Positions 52,343 through 61,599 are shown, counted from the stretch's first letter. The stretch: 64,000 bases of DNA from Anaerococcus sp. Marseille-P3625 (GCF_900232825.1 NZ_OCTP01000011.1:645262-709261); one strand, 5' to 3'. Notes: generated by a model not told the origin, from the sequence alone. Made by a program: numbers and translations.

Positions 52343-53382
52343 TGAGTAAACTAAATGAAATGAGAATGTATGCTTGGAATCACACTGGCCTAAACTGGGT
52401 AGATGGCGAACATTCTATAAATGAAAAGAAAGAATACTTCAAAAAATCTGACGAAAATTCCATAGAAGAACTTGAAAATGCCTTCAAAGACTTAGAATAC
52501 GGCCTTGGCAGCGAAATAAATAAAGAAAATAAAGATTTTAGAAATTACTCTATTTATAGAAATCTTAGCGGAGAAAATAAAACTGAAACAATCGATCTTA
52601 TTATGGATCAAGAAAATCCTACTTTGCTTTGCGGAGTAGATATAAATCTTAAAGAAAATTCTTCTGCAAGCTTTTTAATAAATGCTTTTGGCAGTGGAGA
52701 AAATTTATATATAAATTCACAAATTAGAGTAAATTTAAAGAAAGCTTCCAAGGCTAAGATAGTTATTGTCACAAATTTGCCAGAAAAATCAAAAAATCTC
52801 CTAGCTTTTACTTCAATTATCGGAGAAGATGCATTTTTGGATATTAGCTATATAGAATTGGGCAATGATTATTCGCTTGTAAATATCAAAAATATCTTAA
52901 AAGGCGACAGGGCAAAATTAGTTGAAGAAGGAATTTATTTTAAGGAAAAAGATCAATTTTTGGATATTTTGGCAGAAAATGACCATTATGGCAACAAAAC
53001 CGACTCAGCAACTCACTTTAATGGAGCCTTAAAAGATAAGGCTAGCAAAAATTGGAAGGGCGTAGTTGATCTTAAAAATGGTTGTCACAAAGCCGATGGC
53101 AAAATCGCCGATTATTCTATGATGTTTTCAGATCAAGTGAAAAATAAAACAGCACCAATCCTACTTTGTAGGGAAAAAGAAGTAGCAGGAAACCACGCTG
53201 CAAGTATTGGTAGACTTAACAAAGATATGCTATTTTATATTATGAGTCGTGGTTTTGATAAGAAAAAAGCAGAATCAATGATGCTTGAGGCGACATTTGC
53301 AAAAACCTTAGACAAGATTGAGGATCAAAAGTTAAAAGATGAATTAAGTAAAAAAGTTCATCAAATGAATACAAGGGATTAA
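52342..53382 (+). CDS. sufD: Fe-S cluster assembly protein SufD
   Basis: This 346-residue SufD-type paralogue of SufB is shorter and much less conserved. It has a weak N-terminal helical region, the beta-helix core from about residue 95 (LLCGVDINLKENSSASFLINAFGSGENLYINSQIRV) and the diagnostic C-terminal HAASIGRLNKDMLFYIMSRGFDKKKAESMMLEATFAKTLDKI. The Gly/Asn-rich middle varies widely in the family. It is coupled to sufB by a one-base overlap and followed by sufS at the next codon. Confidence 0.92.
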   Translation: MSKLNEMRMYAWNHTGLNWVDGEHSINEKKEYFKKSDENSIEELENAFKDLEYGLGSEINKENKDFRNYSIYRNLSGENKTETIDLIMDQENPTLLCGVDINLKENSSASFLINAFGSGENLYINSQIRVNLKKASKAKIVIVTNLPEKSKNLLAFTSIIGEDAFLDISYIELGNDYSLVNIKNILKGDRAKLVEEGIYFKEKDQFLDILAENDHYGNKTDSATHFNGALKDKASKNWKGVVDLKNGCHKADGKIADYSMMFSDQVKNKTAPILLCREKEVAGNHAASIGRLNKDMLFYIMSRGFDKKKAESMMLEATFAKTLDKIEDQKLKDELSKKVHQMNTRD

Positions 53383-53383
53383 T

Positions 53384-54604
53384 ATGGATATAGAAAAAAT
53401 AAGAGCAGATTTTCCTTACTTAGATAGCAAAAAAGTGGGAAAAGATGTAATTTATCTTGATACTGCAGCAACAAGCCAAAAACCAAAAGAGGTAATAGAT
53501 GCAGTAGACAATTATTATAAATACCAAAATGCAAATCCTCACAGAGGTGCTCATTATCTATCCTTTGTGGCAACTACTGCCTATGAAAATTCTAGGGATA
53601 AGATAAAAGAATATATAGGGGCAAAAAATCGCGAGGAAGTAATTTTTACCAGAAATGCAACCGAAGCTTTAAATCTAATCGCCTATTCCTATGCCTTGGA
53701 TAATCTAAAAGCAAACGATGAGATTTTGATAACAATCCTAGAACATCATGCAAATTTGGTTCCTTGGCAAATTGTTGCAAAAAAAACTGGTGCAAAATTA
53801 ATTTATGCCTATCTTAACGAGGACTATTCCCTAAATTATGAAGATTTGAAAAATAAAATTAACGAAAAAACGAAAATTGTTTCCTTCACAGGAGCAAGCA
53901 ATGTGACAGGTGAGATTATAGATATCAAAAAAATTGTAAATTGGGCTCATGAAGCTGGTGCAATAGCAATTGTCGATGGAGCGCAACTTACTCCTCACCT
54001 AAAAATTGACCTAAGTGACTTAGACTGTGATTTTTATGTTTTTTCTGGTCATAAACTTCTTTCTCCTATGGGAATTGGAGTTTTATATGGCAAAAAAGCC
54101 TTGCTTGAGAAAATGAATCCATTTTTAACCGGTGGAGATATGATCGAATACGTCTACGAGCAAGAAAGCTCTTTTGCTTCTTTACCTTACAAATTTGAAG
54201 CTGGTACGCAAAATGTCGGTGGAGCAATTGGCCTTGCCAAAGCCATAGAATATATGGAAAAAATCGGCCTTGATGAGATTTATAAATACGAATCCGACCT
54301 AACCCGCCACGCCTATAATTTGATAAAAGATTATCCACATATAAAAATTTTCTACCCGGAAAATTCCAAAACTGGCGCAGTCCTATCTTTTACCTACGAT
54401 GATATTCATCCTCACGATATAGCTTCAATTTTGGATAATAGTGGAGTTGCAGTTAGATCTGGCCACCACTGTGCTATGCCTTTGCACAAATATTTGGGCA
54501 TAAGCGCAAGCGCAAGGGCAAGCTTTGCTTTTTACAACACAAAAGAAGAGGCTGAAATTTTTGCCAAAGAGCTATTAAATGTTAGAAAGGTAATGGGACT
54601 ATAA
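53384..54604 (+). CDS. sufS: Cysteine desulfurase SufS
   Basis: This 406-residue PLP enzyme takes sulfur from cysteine and passes it to SufU. The PLP lysine is Lys224 in FSGHKLLSPMG, the persulfide cysteine is Cys363 in VRSGHHCAMPLHKYLG, and the cofactor His is in ILEHHANLVPW. The group II (SufS) type is clear from the RSGHHCA context. One base separates it from sufD, and sufU follows directly. Confidence 0.96.
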   Translation: MDIEKIRADFPYLDSKKVGKDVIYLDTAATSQKPKEVIDAVDNYYKYQNANPHRGAHYLSFVATTAYENSRDKIKEYIGAKNREEVIFTRNATEALNLIAYSYALDNLKANDEILITILEHHANLVPWQIVAKKTGAKLIYAYLNEDYSLNYEDLKNKINEKTKIVSFTGASNVTGEIIDIKKIVNWAHEAGAIAIVDGAQLTPHLKIDLSDLDCDFYVFSGHKLLSPMGIGVLYGKKALLEKMNPFLTGGDMIEYVYEQESSFASLPYKFEAGTQNVGGAIGLAKAIEYMEKIGLDEIYKYESDLTRHAYNLIKDYPHIKIFYPENSKTGAVLSFTYDDIHPHDIASILDNSGVAVRSGHHCAMPLHKYLGISASARASFAFYNTKEEAEIFAKELLNVRKVMGL

Positions 54605-55024
54605 ATGAATATGGAAGAAATTTATTCTAGGATAATCCTAGATCATTCAAGAAATCAAGAAAACAAACACGAATTGGAAGATGCTGATATCAAAGAACCA
54701 GGCCACAATCCATCTTGTGGAGATGAAATAGTTCTTGAATTAAAAACAGACGGAGATAAAATTGTAGATGCAGCCTTTACTGGAGATGGTTGTGCCATAA
54801 GCCAAGCTGCAACAAGCGTTATGTGCGATATGATAATAGGCAAAACAAAAGAAGAAGCCAAAGAACTTGCAGATATCTACATTAGAATGATAAAAAGAGA
54901 AGATATTACAGATGAAGAATTAGAAAAACTAGGAGATGCTGCAGCCTTTATCAATATTCAAAATATGCCACAAAGAGTCAAATGCGCTCTATTAAGCTGG
55001 AAAACCCTAGATCAAGTAATATAA
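54605..55024 (+). CDS. sufU: Fe-S assembly sulfurtransferase SufU
   Basis: This 139-residue zinc-binding IscU-like protein has Cys38 and Asp40 in GHNPSCGDE, Cys63 in GDGCAISQAATSVM and Cys127 in RVKCALLSW. The extra loop between the second and third ligand groups marks SufU, which accepts persulfide from SufS in Gram-positive bacteria. Its start codon follows the sufS stop immediately. Confidence 0.95.
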   Translation: MNMEEIYSRIILDHSRNQENKHELEDADIKEPGHNPSCGDEIVLELKTDGDKIVDAAFTGDGCAISQAATSVMCDMIIGKTKEEAKELADIYIRMIKREDITDEELEKLGDAAAFINIQNMPQRVKCALLSWKTLDQVI

Positions 55025-55025
55025 A

Positions 55026-55202
55026 ATGAAAAAATTAGAAAATTTAGAATTTTTAACTAGTCTAATAACAGCAGGACTCCTCTACCTTTTGACCTATTTG
55101 CAATATAGCAAAGGCAAAAGCTATTGGTTCATAATTTTAATAAGCGCCATACTAATGACTGCTAATTCTTATGTAAAATATAAAAAGATAAAAAATATTT
55201 AA
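55026..55202 (+). CDS. Small 58-residue two-helix membrane protein (hypothetical)
   Basis: ATG at 55026 opens one base after the sufU stop and runs 58 codons to TAA, directly ahead of a strong terminator. The product has hydrophobic segments at about residues 9-25 (FLTSLITAGLLYLLTYL) and 34-46 (WFIILISAILMTA), a short basic loop, and a Lys-rich end (YKKIKNI). Tight coupling to sufU and amino acid make-up support a real gene. I do not recognise a family, and there is no evidence for an Fe-S role beyond position. Confidence 0.6.
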   Translation: MKKLENLEFLTSLITAGLLYLLTYLQYSKGKSYWFIILISAILMTANSYVKYKKIKNI

Positions 55203-55203
55203 A

Positions 55204-55246
55204 AAAAATCAAAACTACCGACCGAACAGGTAGTTTTGATTTTTTT
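55204..55246. terminator. Bidirectional terminator between the suf and lac/aga operons
   Basis: AAATCAAAACTACC pairs with GGTAGTTTTGATTT around a nine-base loop, with A and T runs on both sides. It serves the suf operon (+) and lacD (-), whose stop is at 55248. Confidence 0.92.
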
Positions 55247-55247
55247 A

Positions 55248-56231
55248 TTAACATTCAATTTTTTCAAATACTGAGCTTGCTGTTTGTTTTAGCACTTCAT
55301 TTAGACTTCTTATATTTTCTTTGCCTGTACTTTGTAGCCAATTTTGAGCATCTTTTTCGCTTTTGCCAAATTCTTCTACTGCGCCTGACCATGTTGCTCT
55401 ACCACATAGAACTCCATTAAATGTTGAGCCTGCTTTTCTGGCAAATTTTAGGGTTTCTTGGAATAACTCTGCACTTACTCCTCCGCTTAGGAAGATAAAA
55501 GGAATCCTTGTTGCATCTGATTGGTCTTTGAAGAATTTTAGGGCTTCTTTTTTGCTAAATAAAACTTCATTTTCTGCAAAGCCTTCAACATAGTTCATAT
55601 TTACTGGAGCTTCTACTTTTAGGACATCGACCTTGTATCTTTGATCGTCAAAAACTTTCATTGATTCTATTACTTTTTTTGGACGAACTTTTGAGTATTC
55701 TAGGCCTTTGGCATCAGCTATTTCCTTATCATAGTTAATTATTTCTAGAAAATATGGAAGTCCTAAAGCTTCTGCTTCATAGCCTACTCTTTCCACCCAA
55801 GCTTTTTTGATGTCATTTATTCTTTCGCTTTCATCGCAATCGTAATATAGCAAGACTTTTATGGCATTTGCTCCCATTTCTTTTAATCTTAGGCCTGATA
55901 CTGCCTCTATCAACTTTGGAAGTCTGCCTTCTTCATATTCATCATAGCCAGTTTTTTCATAGCTCATTATAAGACCTGCGTTTTTATCCTTAGCTGCAAT
56001 GCCTTTTTTGCCATAAATAGGATCTAGTAATATTGCTGATGAATATTTTGTTAGTTCTTTTGATACTAATTCTTTAAATTTGCCAATGCCATCGAGGTTG
56101 TTAAGGCCAGGGTTTGCTTTTGCCATCATTTTTTCCATTGAACCTCTTTGGTCTATGGCAAGAGCCGCTATTGCTCCATCTTCGTTTACTAGTTTTTTTA
56201 GGTTTTGGTATTTTTCTTTGGATATTTTCAT
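55248..56231 (-). CDS. lacD: Tagatose-1,6-bisphosphate aldolase (LacD type)
   Basis: This 327-residue class I aldolase splits tagatose-1,6-bisphosphate into DHAP and glyceraldehyde-3-phosphate. The LacD-type sequence is clear: AIDQRGSMEKMM near the N-terminus, LLDPIYGKKG, VDVLKVEAPVNMNYVEGF with the Schiff-base lysine and FIFLSGGVSAELFQETL. It is the last gene of the operon; its ATG shares one base with the lacC stop (TAATG). Confidence 0.94.
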   Translation of the reverse strand: MKISKEKYQNLKKLVNEDGAIAALAIDQRGSMEKMMAKANPGLNNLDGIGKFKELVSKELTKYSSAILLDPIYGKKGIAAKDKNAGLIMSYEKTGYDEYEEGRLPKLIEAVSGLRLKEMGANAIKVLLYYDCDESERINDIKKAWVERVGYEAEALGLPYFLEIINYDKEIADAKGLEYSKVRPKKVIESMKVFDDQRYKVDVLKVEAPVNMNYVEGFAENEVLFSKKEALKFFKDQSDATRIPFIFLSGGVSAELFQETLKFARKAGSTFNGVLCGRATWSGAVEEFGKSEKDAQNWLQSTGKENIRSLNEVLKQTASSVFEKIEC

Positions 56232-57157
56232 TAAATCTCCTCTACTTTTATTTGCTGGTAATATTTGTCAAAATCTTTAATGTTGATGTGGGCAATTTCT
56301 TTGTTTAATACATTTAGGAGGCCACAATTCATACTTGTCTTTATTATATCAATATCGTCTTTGCCACAACTTATGGCATATATTGCTCCTGCAAGAGATG
56401 AATCTCCACTTCCCACTGGATTTATTGCTTTAACTTTTGGAACGCTTGCCTTGTAAATTTTCTTATCAATTTTTACAATTGCTCCATCCTTGCCCAAAGA
56501 TACTATAATATATTTTATATCTTTAAAAGGTTTTTCTAATAAAATTTCAGCTAGTTTTTCTTTCTTTACTTCAATTTTTAGGACATCTGCTATTTCTTTT
56601 TCATTTGGTTTGATTAAATCAGGTTTTATATCTGAATTTATTATCGCTTCTAAAATTTTGCCTGAAGTATCCATAGAAACGAATTTATTATTTCCCTTAG
56701 CATAAGCTATTATTTTTTCATAAAAACTAGGATCAAGTCCCTTTGGCAAGGAACCAGATATATTTATAAATTTACAATCTTTGCTAATTTGATCGAGATT
56801 TTTTATAAATTCTTCTTCTTCTTTTTTGCTAATACTTGGTCCTTTTTCAAGGATTTCGGTCTGATTTTTATCGTGCAATATTGCTATACAATTTCTTGTA
56901 TCTTCTTTTATTTTGACAAATCTCGAATTTTGACCTTTGCTTTGCAGAGTATTTTCTATATATGCTCCCAAAACTCCACCGACAAAACCAGAGTGAACAA
57001 CTTCTTCTCCAAGTTCTTTTAGGACATAACCTACATGAATGCCCTTGCCACCTGCATCTTTTACTACTTTGTCAGTCCTATTGACATCGTCAATTTTAAA
57101 ATCATCTATTTGGTAAGAAATATCGACCGATGGATTGGCTGTAATAGTCAAAATCAT
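56231..57157 (-). CDS. lacC: Tagatose-6-phosphate kinase / 1-phosphofructokinase (PfkB family)
   Basis: This 308-residue PfkB-family hexose-phosphate kinase has MILTITANPSVDISYQID at the N-terminus, DAGGKGIHVGYVLKELG, and the catalytic loop NPVGSGDSSLAGAIYA with the base Asp. FruK and LacC look alike; LacD downstream and AgaS/NagA upstream make tagatose-6-phosphate the likely substrate. It overlaps nagA by 4 bp and lacD by 1 bp. Confidence 0.88.
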   Translation of the reverse strand: MILTITANPSVDISYQIDDFKIDDVNRTDKVVKDAGGKGIHVGYVLKELGEEVVHSGFVGGVLGAYIENTLQSKGQNSRFVKIKEDTRNCIAILHDKNQTEILEKGPSISKKEEEEFIKNLDQISKDCKFINISGSLPKGLDPSFYEKIIAYAKGNNKFVSMDTSGKILEAIINSDIKPDLIKPNEKEIADVLKIEVKKEKLAEILLEKPFKDIKYIIVSLGKDGAIVKIDKKIYKASVPKVKAINPVGSGDSSLAGAIYAISCGKDDIDIIKTSMNCGLLNVLNKEIAHINIKDFDKYYQQIKVEEI

Positions 57158-58281
57158 CCAAAAACTCTCTTTCCATCAAGAAATGTTGCCTTTAGTCCTA
57201 AATTTTCATCTAATACTATAAAATCTGCCGCATAGCCTACTTTTAATTTTCCGCAAACATCATCGATGCCCACAGATTTGGCAGGAACTAAACTTGCCAT
57301 TTGAATAGCCTCAAATAAATCGGCCACATCCCAATCGATGAGATTTTTTACCGCATCTTTTAGTTTTAAAATCGAACCTGCTAGCGAGCCGCCTTCTTTT
57401 AATCTTGCAGTTCCATCTTTGACGATGACGTCAAATTCGCCAAGCTTATAATCTCCCTCAGCCATTCCACCAGCGGACATACAATCTGTTATCAAAGCTA
57501 CATGATTAGGACCTTTGACATTAATTAATATATTTGCAGCTGCTGGATTTACATGGTGGCCATCGCAAATTAATTCGCTTATGGCATCTGTATTCATGGC
57601 AGCTCCAACCATTCCCGGATTTCTGTGGTGAAGTCCACTCATGCCATTGAAGGTGTGAACAAAAATATTTGCCCCTTCTTCTACTGCCTTACAGGCATCT
57701 TTGTAGCTTGCATCAGAATGACCTAGAGCAACGGCAATGCCCATGGCGTTTGCTTGATGGATAAAATCAATTGCCCCATCTCTTTCTGGAGCTATGGCGA
57801 TTTTTTTTACAAGTCCCTTTGATAATTCATTCCATTTTTTAAGTTTTTCTATATCAGGATCTGACATATATTTTTCGTTTTGAGCGCCCTTGTATTTTTC
57901 TGTGAAAAATGGTCCCTCAAGGAAAATTCCACGAACTTTTGCCCCTTCAACATCCTTATATTCTTCACCTACTACCCTACAAGCCTCATTTAATTTTTCT
58001 GTTGAGTCTGTAAGAGTTGTCGGCAAAAAGCTTGTAACTCCGCATTCCAAAAGTCCTTTAGATATAATATTTAAAGCACCTTTTTTTGCATTCATTATAT
58101 CTTCTCCACGGTAGCCGTGGATATGAGTATCTACAAGACCTGGAGCGATTATTTCTCCCAAATCTTCAAATTCTTCTGGAGGATTTTTTGAAAATGATTT
58201 GATTTTTCCATGGCAAACTTCCATATAAAAATTTTCTAAAACTTGATCTTCAAGAACTATATATTTTGCTTTATAAAACAT
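57154..58281 (-). CDS. nagA: N-acetylglucosamine/galactosamine-6-phosphate deacetylase
   Basis: This 375-residue amidohydrolase-superfamily enzyme has PGLVDTHIHGYRGEDIM with the HxH motif, FLEGPFFTEKYKGAQNEKY, ALGHSDASYKDACKAVEEGANIFVHTFNGMSGLHHRNPG, and LITDCMSAGGM with the catalytic Asp. It removes acetate from GlcNAc-6-P or GalNAc-6-P. The AgaS and LacCD neighbours suggest the galacto form (AgaA role); sequence alone does not separate the two. Confidence 0.92.
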   Translation of the reverse strand: MFYKAKYIVLEDQVLENFYMEVCHGKIKSFSKNPPEEFEDLGEIIAPGLVDTHIHGYRGEDIMNAKKGALNIISKGLLECGVTSFLPTTLTDSTEKLNEACRVVGEEYKDVEGAKVRGIFLEGPFFTEKYKGAQNEKYMSDPDIEKLKKWNELSKGLVKKIAIAPERDGAIDFIHQANAMGIAVALGHSDASYKDACKAVEEGANIFVHTFNGMSGLHHRNPGMVGAAMNTDAISELICDGHHVNPAAANILINVKGPNHVALITDCMSAGGMAEGDYKLGEFDVIVKDGTARLKEGGSLAGSILKLKDAVKNLIDWDVADLFEAIQMASLVPAKSVGIDDVCGKLKVGYAADFIVLDENLGLKATFLDGKRVFG

Positions 58282-58342
58282 TTTTTCTCCTTGATTTTTT
58301 TAAATTTTTCTTGAAATAAAAATTTTCCTAAGCTTAAATTAT

Positions 58343-59476
58343 TTATTTTTCGTATTCGTGGATGCTAACTCCCTTTACAACCCTATTTACGGTTCCGCTT
58401 TTTGATGGATTGTCAGGAGTGTTTCCTACTCTAAGGCTTGTAATCAAGCTTATTAACTGAGCAATTACAATATATGGTAATGCAAGGTAGATATCTTCAT
58501 TTATTTGGTTTTTATAAAGTAATTTTTCAAAATCTCCAGCGATTTCTTTATTTGCAATGGCGATTATTCTTTGTGCAATTTTATCAGCATAAGTTTCATC
58601 TAAAATATCAAGATCATATTGGCTTGTGTAAGGATTTGATGAAACAAAGGAAACTACAAGAGTTTTATCATTTACAAAAGACTTTGGACCATGTCTAAAG
58701 CCCATTGAAGATTCGTATAAACTAGCTACTTTACCTGCTGTAAGCTCCAATATTTTAAGCCTTGCCTCATCGGTAAGCCTATACAAAGGACCGCTTCCAA
58801 GATAAATTATTCTATCAAAGTCAAAATTTACTAAATCTTCAATTTTTTCCTTATCAGCTAAAATCTCTTGGCAGGTTTTTACAATTTCATCTACCAAGGC
58901 TTTTTTATCATCTCTTTTATCAAAAATCAAAAGGCCTGTCAAAAGCATGGATGTAAAAGAACTTGTCATGGCAAAGCCCTTGTCATTTGTTCCTTCCGGT
59001 TCGATAAAAACAAAAGATTTTTCGTCATCTTTTAATTTCAAAGCTAATTTTCCATCTGGGGCACAAGTTATTGCCATATTATAAAAATCATCAACAATTT
59101 GCTCGCCTAATTTTACTGCTGCCAAAGATTCTGGAGAATTTCCACTTCTAGCAAAAGAAACCAACAAGGTCTTTTGATTTTTTGCAAAGTGCAAATATGG
59201 GCAAGACACCAAATCAGTAGTTGCAACTGATGAAAAGTTGTAAGTTCCAAGGCTTTTTAGATATTCATTTAAGATATTTCCTACATATTCACTGCTTCCG
59301 GCACCTGTAAAAATTATTTTTACATCAGAGCCAACTTTTGCCAAAAACTCTTCTATCTTTTCTTTTCTTTGCTCATAAAGCCTATATACTTCACGCCATT
59401 TTTCTGCTTGCTGAAAAATTTCATAGTAGGTGTTGTAAGCATCATTTTTTTCAATATAATCTAAATCTAAATACAT
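58343..59476 (-). CDS. agaS: Galactosamine-6-phosphate deaminase/isomerase (AgaS, SIS domains)
   Basis: This 377-residue protein has two SIS domains: the first with FTGAGSSEYVGNILNEYL and LLVSFARSGNSPESLAAV (about residues 55-115), the second with YLGSGPLYRLTDEARLKILELTAGKV and SSMGFRHGPKSFVND. AgaS converts galactosamine-6-P to tagatose-6-P with release of ammonia. With nagA, lacC and lacD it gives a full GalNAc-6-P route to triose phosphates. A hairpin terminator lies 28 bp upstream, so expression may differ from the genes before it. Confidence 0.9.
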   Translation of the reverse strand: MYLDLDYIEKNDAYNTYYEIFQQAEKWREVYRLYEQRKEKIEEFLAKVGSDVKIIFTGAGSSEYVGNILNEYLKSLGTYNFSSVATTDLVSCPYLHFAKNQKTLLVSFARSGNSPESLAAVKLGEQIVDDFYNMAITCAPDGKLALKLKDDEKSFVFIEPEGTNDKGFAMTSSFTSMLLTGLLIFDKRDDKKALVDEIVKTCQEILADKEKIEDLVNFDFDRIIYLGSGPLYRLTDEARLKILELTAGKVASLYESSMGFRHGPKSFVNDKTLVVSFVSSNPYTSQYDLDILDETYADKIAQRIIAIANKEIAGDFEKLLYKNQINEDIYLALPYIVIAQLISLITSLRVGNTPDNPSKSGTVNRVVKGVSIHEYEK

Positions 59477-59504
59477 ATTTCCTCCTCTTAATATTTAATA
59501 AAGT

Positions 59505-59532
59505 TAAAAACTCGCCTTAGATCTAAGACGAG
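59505..59532 (-). terminator. Intra-operon terminator-like hairpin upstream of agaS
   Basis: On the minus strand CTCGTCTTAGATCTAAGGCGAG (one G-T pair) is followed by TTTTTAA. It follows the 164-aa gene and precedes agaS in the same direction. Confidence 0.75.
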
Positions 59533-59538
59533 CTTTAA

Positions 59539-60033
59539 CTAATTTTCTTTAACAATTTTTCTAATATGCTCTTCAAAAGGCTCTCCGTCCATGGTAACTT
59601 CGTTAGTTCCTCCAAAAATATCTACCATAATTTTGAAGAAATTTATAAGAATTGTATCGCCTTTAACATAATATTCATCAACATGACCAGGGATAAAAAT
59701 TAGAGTTTTTTCGCTATCCATATCATCTAAGTTTAAATGCTTAACAGGGCTTACCATCATATCGACAACTCCCAAATCTTCCATCATCCACATATTGTTG
59801 TTCCAAAACTTCTTTGCTTGCTTGGAAACATCGTTAAGACGCTCTCTATTAGAAATTGCTGATAAAACTTTTCTTACATCTTCTTCGTTAAAATTTTCAT
59901 CATAAATCATTTTTAACTCTGGGCGATTTGCAATTCCTCTAATAAAATCTTCGCCGACTTTTTCCCCTTCAGATGTAGCTTGCCAAAAATATAGCATTGT
60001 TTCTATTAGTTCATTATTAATTTTTACAGACAT
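59539..60033 (-). CDS. Hypothetical protein, 164 residues, in PTS/GalNAc operon
   Basis: The start is ATG 60033 with GGAGGAAGAAT upstream; the in-frame ATG at 60096 lacks a site and adds a run overlapping regulatory sequence. The soluble, acidic protein has a helical N-terminal half (NNELIETMLYFWQATSEGEKVGEDFI) and a C-terminal half with MVSPVKHLNLDDM, FIPGHVDEYYVKGDTILINFFKIMVDIFGG. I do not recognise the family. Its place between EIIC and agaS suggests a role with the sugar phosphate or the PTS, which is inference only. Confidence 0.65.
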   Translation of the reverse strand: MSVKINNELIETMLYFWQATSEGEKVGEDFIRGIANRPELKMIYDENFNEEDVRKVLSAISNRERLNDVSKQAKKFWNNNMWMMEDLGVVDMMVSPVKHLNLDDMDSEKTLIFIPGHVDEYYVKGDTILINFFKIMVDIFGGTNEVTMDGEPFEEHIRKIVKEN

Positions 60034-60118
60034 TATTCTTCCTCCGTTTATAACAAATTCTACTATAATTTTAACGCAAACAAGCCTTTTCTTCAAGAAT
60101 AAGCAATTTTTCTACAAA

Positions 60119-61444
60119 CTAATTTGTACTCTTTCTTTCGATAAGGCTAAGAGCTAAGTAGCACGCTAATAATATAGGTATTCCAATAATTGGATTTTTT
60201 AATAATAACATTATTATCATTATATCAATGCAGTCAAACCCTAATCCACTAACTCCTGCAGAGGAAAAATCAAAAGTTTTAAAAACCAAGGCTGATAAGA
60301 ATAATACAAGGAAACCGTATAAGAATCCAGATATTATTGCACCCCTTTTACCTCCGTTAGCATTTCCTAGTATGCCAGCAACTCCGCCAGTAAAGAATGC
60401 ACCAATTATTGTGACCAAGGGAGTCACATTAAAAACAATAGATGATAAAAACATTCCTACTATCATTCCTGCAACAGCAGAAATAAATCCAAACATCAAT
60501 GAATTTGGTGCAAGGGCAAATAATACAGTTACATCTAAAGCTGGTCTAGCTCCTGGAACAACTTTATCAGCTATCCCTTTAAAAGCAGGTACTATTTCAT
60601 CTAAGAACAATTTTACACCTTGTAATAAAACTAGAACTCCTGCAGTAAATCCAAGTGATTTTAGTATTCCAAAAACTATATAATTTTGACCATTAGAAAG
60701 TTCACTAACTCTTTCAGGTCCTGCTGCCATTACTACAAAAAGATAAAAAAATAGCATTACAATTTCTACTGATACAGCTGTATCAGAAAAAAACTGAAGT
60801 TGTTTTGGAAGTTTTATATCTTCTGCAGAATCCTCTTTATTACCTAAATGTCCCCCTATAAAAGATGATGCTCCTGTACCTATGTTAGTTAAATGACCTA
60901 TTGAAAAAGAATTATTTCCAGTTAAATTATTTACAGATTTTTGAATTACAGATGGGATCATTGTTAATATTAACCCTTGTAAAATAGATCCAAGTATTAT
61001 TATTTTTAGTTCGTTATAACCTTGTATATATAGGCAATAGGCTATAGCTACAGATGATATCCACATCATGTGACCAGTCAAAAATATATTTTTTAAAGGA
61101 GTTATCCTTGCTAATAAAATATTTACTAGAAAGCCTACCCCCAAAATAATTGAACTAGTTGAGGCAACTATTGGGATATTTGCTTGAAGTGAACCTACGA
61201 CAGCTTCTGAAGAAGTTGCAAATCCCTGAAGATTAAATAATTCTCCAAAAAGTTCGACAAAAGGCGAAATTTCTTGAACAATTAAACCTGCTCCTGTAGA
61301 TATGATTATCATTCCTAGTGCAGTTTTAATTGTTCCCTCAAAAATTTCACCAAAATTTTTCCCTTGTAATAATAGTCCTATTAGAGCAACCATTGCCAAA
61401 ATAATTGGTGGCGTCTGAATTATATTTAACAAAAAATTAGTCAT
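60119..61444 (-). CDS. PTS EIIC, UlaA-like superfamily, beside a broken EIIB gene
   Basis: This 441-residue membrane protein has about eleven helices. The UlaA/SgaT-like pattern is MVALIGLLLQGKNFGEIFEGTIKTALGMIIISTGAGLIV, FLTGHMMWISSVAIAYCLY, and the C-terminal PGARPALDVTVLFALAPNSLMFGFISAVAG and GLGFDCIDIMIIMLLLKNP. It is intact and shorter than UlaA at 0.7-2.1 kb. The gene overlaps the EIIB remnant by 4 bp (ATGA). With no complete EIIB or EIIA nearby it may be inactive, or may use subunits encoded elsewhere. The GalNAc genes downstream point to an amino-sugar substrate. Confidence 0.85.
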   Translation of the reverse strand: MTNFLLNIIQTPPIILAMVALIGLLLQGKNFGEIFEGTIKTALGMIIISTGAGLIVQEISPFVELFGELFNLQGFATSSEAVVGSLQANIPIVASTSSIILGVGFLVNILLARITPLKNIFLTGHMMWISSVAIAYCLYIQGYNELKIIILGSILQGLILTMIPSVIQKSVNNLTGNNSFSIGHLTNIGTGASSFIGGHLGNKEDSAEDIKLPKQLQFFSDTAVSVEIVMLFFYLFVVMAAGPERVSELSNGQNYIVFGILKSLGFTAGVLVLLQGVKLFLDEIVPAFKGIADKVVPGARPALDVTVLFALAPNSLMFGFISAVAGMIVGMFLSSIVFNVTPLVTIIGAFFTGGVAGILGNANGGKRGAIISGFLYGFLVLFLSALVFKTFDFSSAGVSGLGFDCIDIMIIMLLLKNPIIGIPILLACYLALSLIERKSTN

Positions 61445-61599
61445 TGTTTTCCTCCATCTAAGTATTCAGATAGCTTTGTTTGAATTTCATTATCATCAAG
61501 AATATTATTTACTAAAATAACGTTTCCTAAATCTTCAAATTTTTCCTTAAACTGATTTGCTCTTGCGATGATATCTGGCTTGTAATTTTTTGATTCTAC
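61441..61599 (-). pseudogene. 3' remnant of a PTS EIIB gene (GatB/UlaB-like), N-terminal half lost
   Basis: A 52-codon frame runs to a TGA overlapping the EIIC ATG: KNYKPDIIARANQFKEKFEDLG, then NVILVNNILDDNEIQ and TKLSEYL. It resembles the C-terminal half of EIIB of the galactitol/ascorbate type, which has about 95 residues. A TAA stands just upstream, and no frame before it encodes the phospho-cysteine loop. The 5' half has evidently been deleted. The perfect ATGA junction shows the gene was once translated into EIIC. Confidence 0.72.

Noticed and set aside
60228-60683. 151-codon plus-strand frame opposite the PTS EIIC
   Set aside because: Shadow of the EIIC gene: low-complexity Pro/Thr/Lys-rich translation, no ribosome site, no family resemblance.
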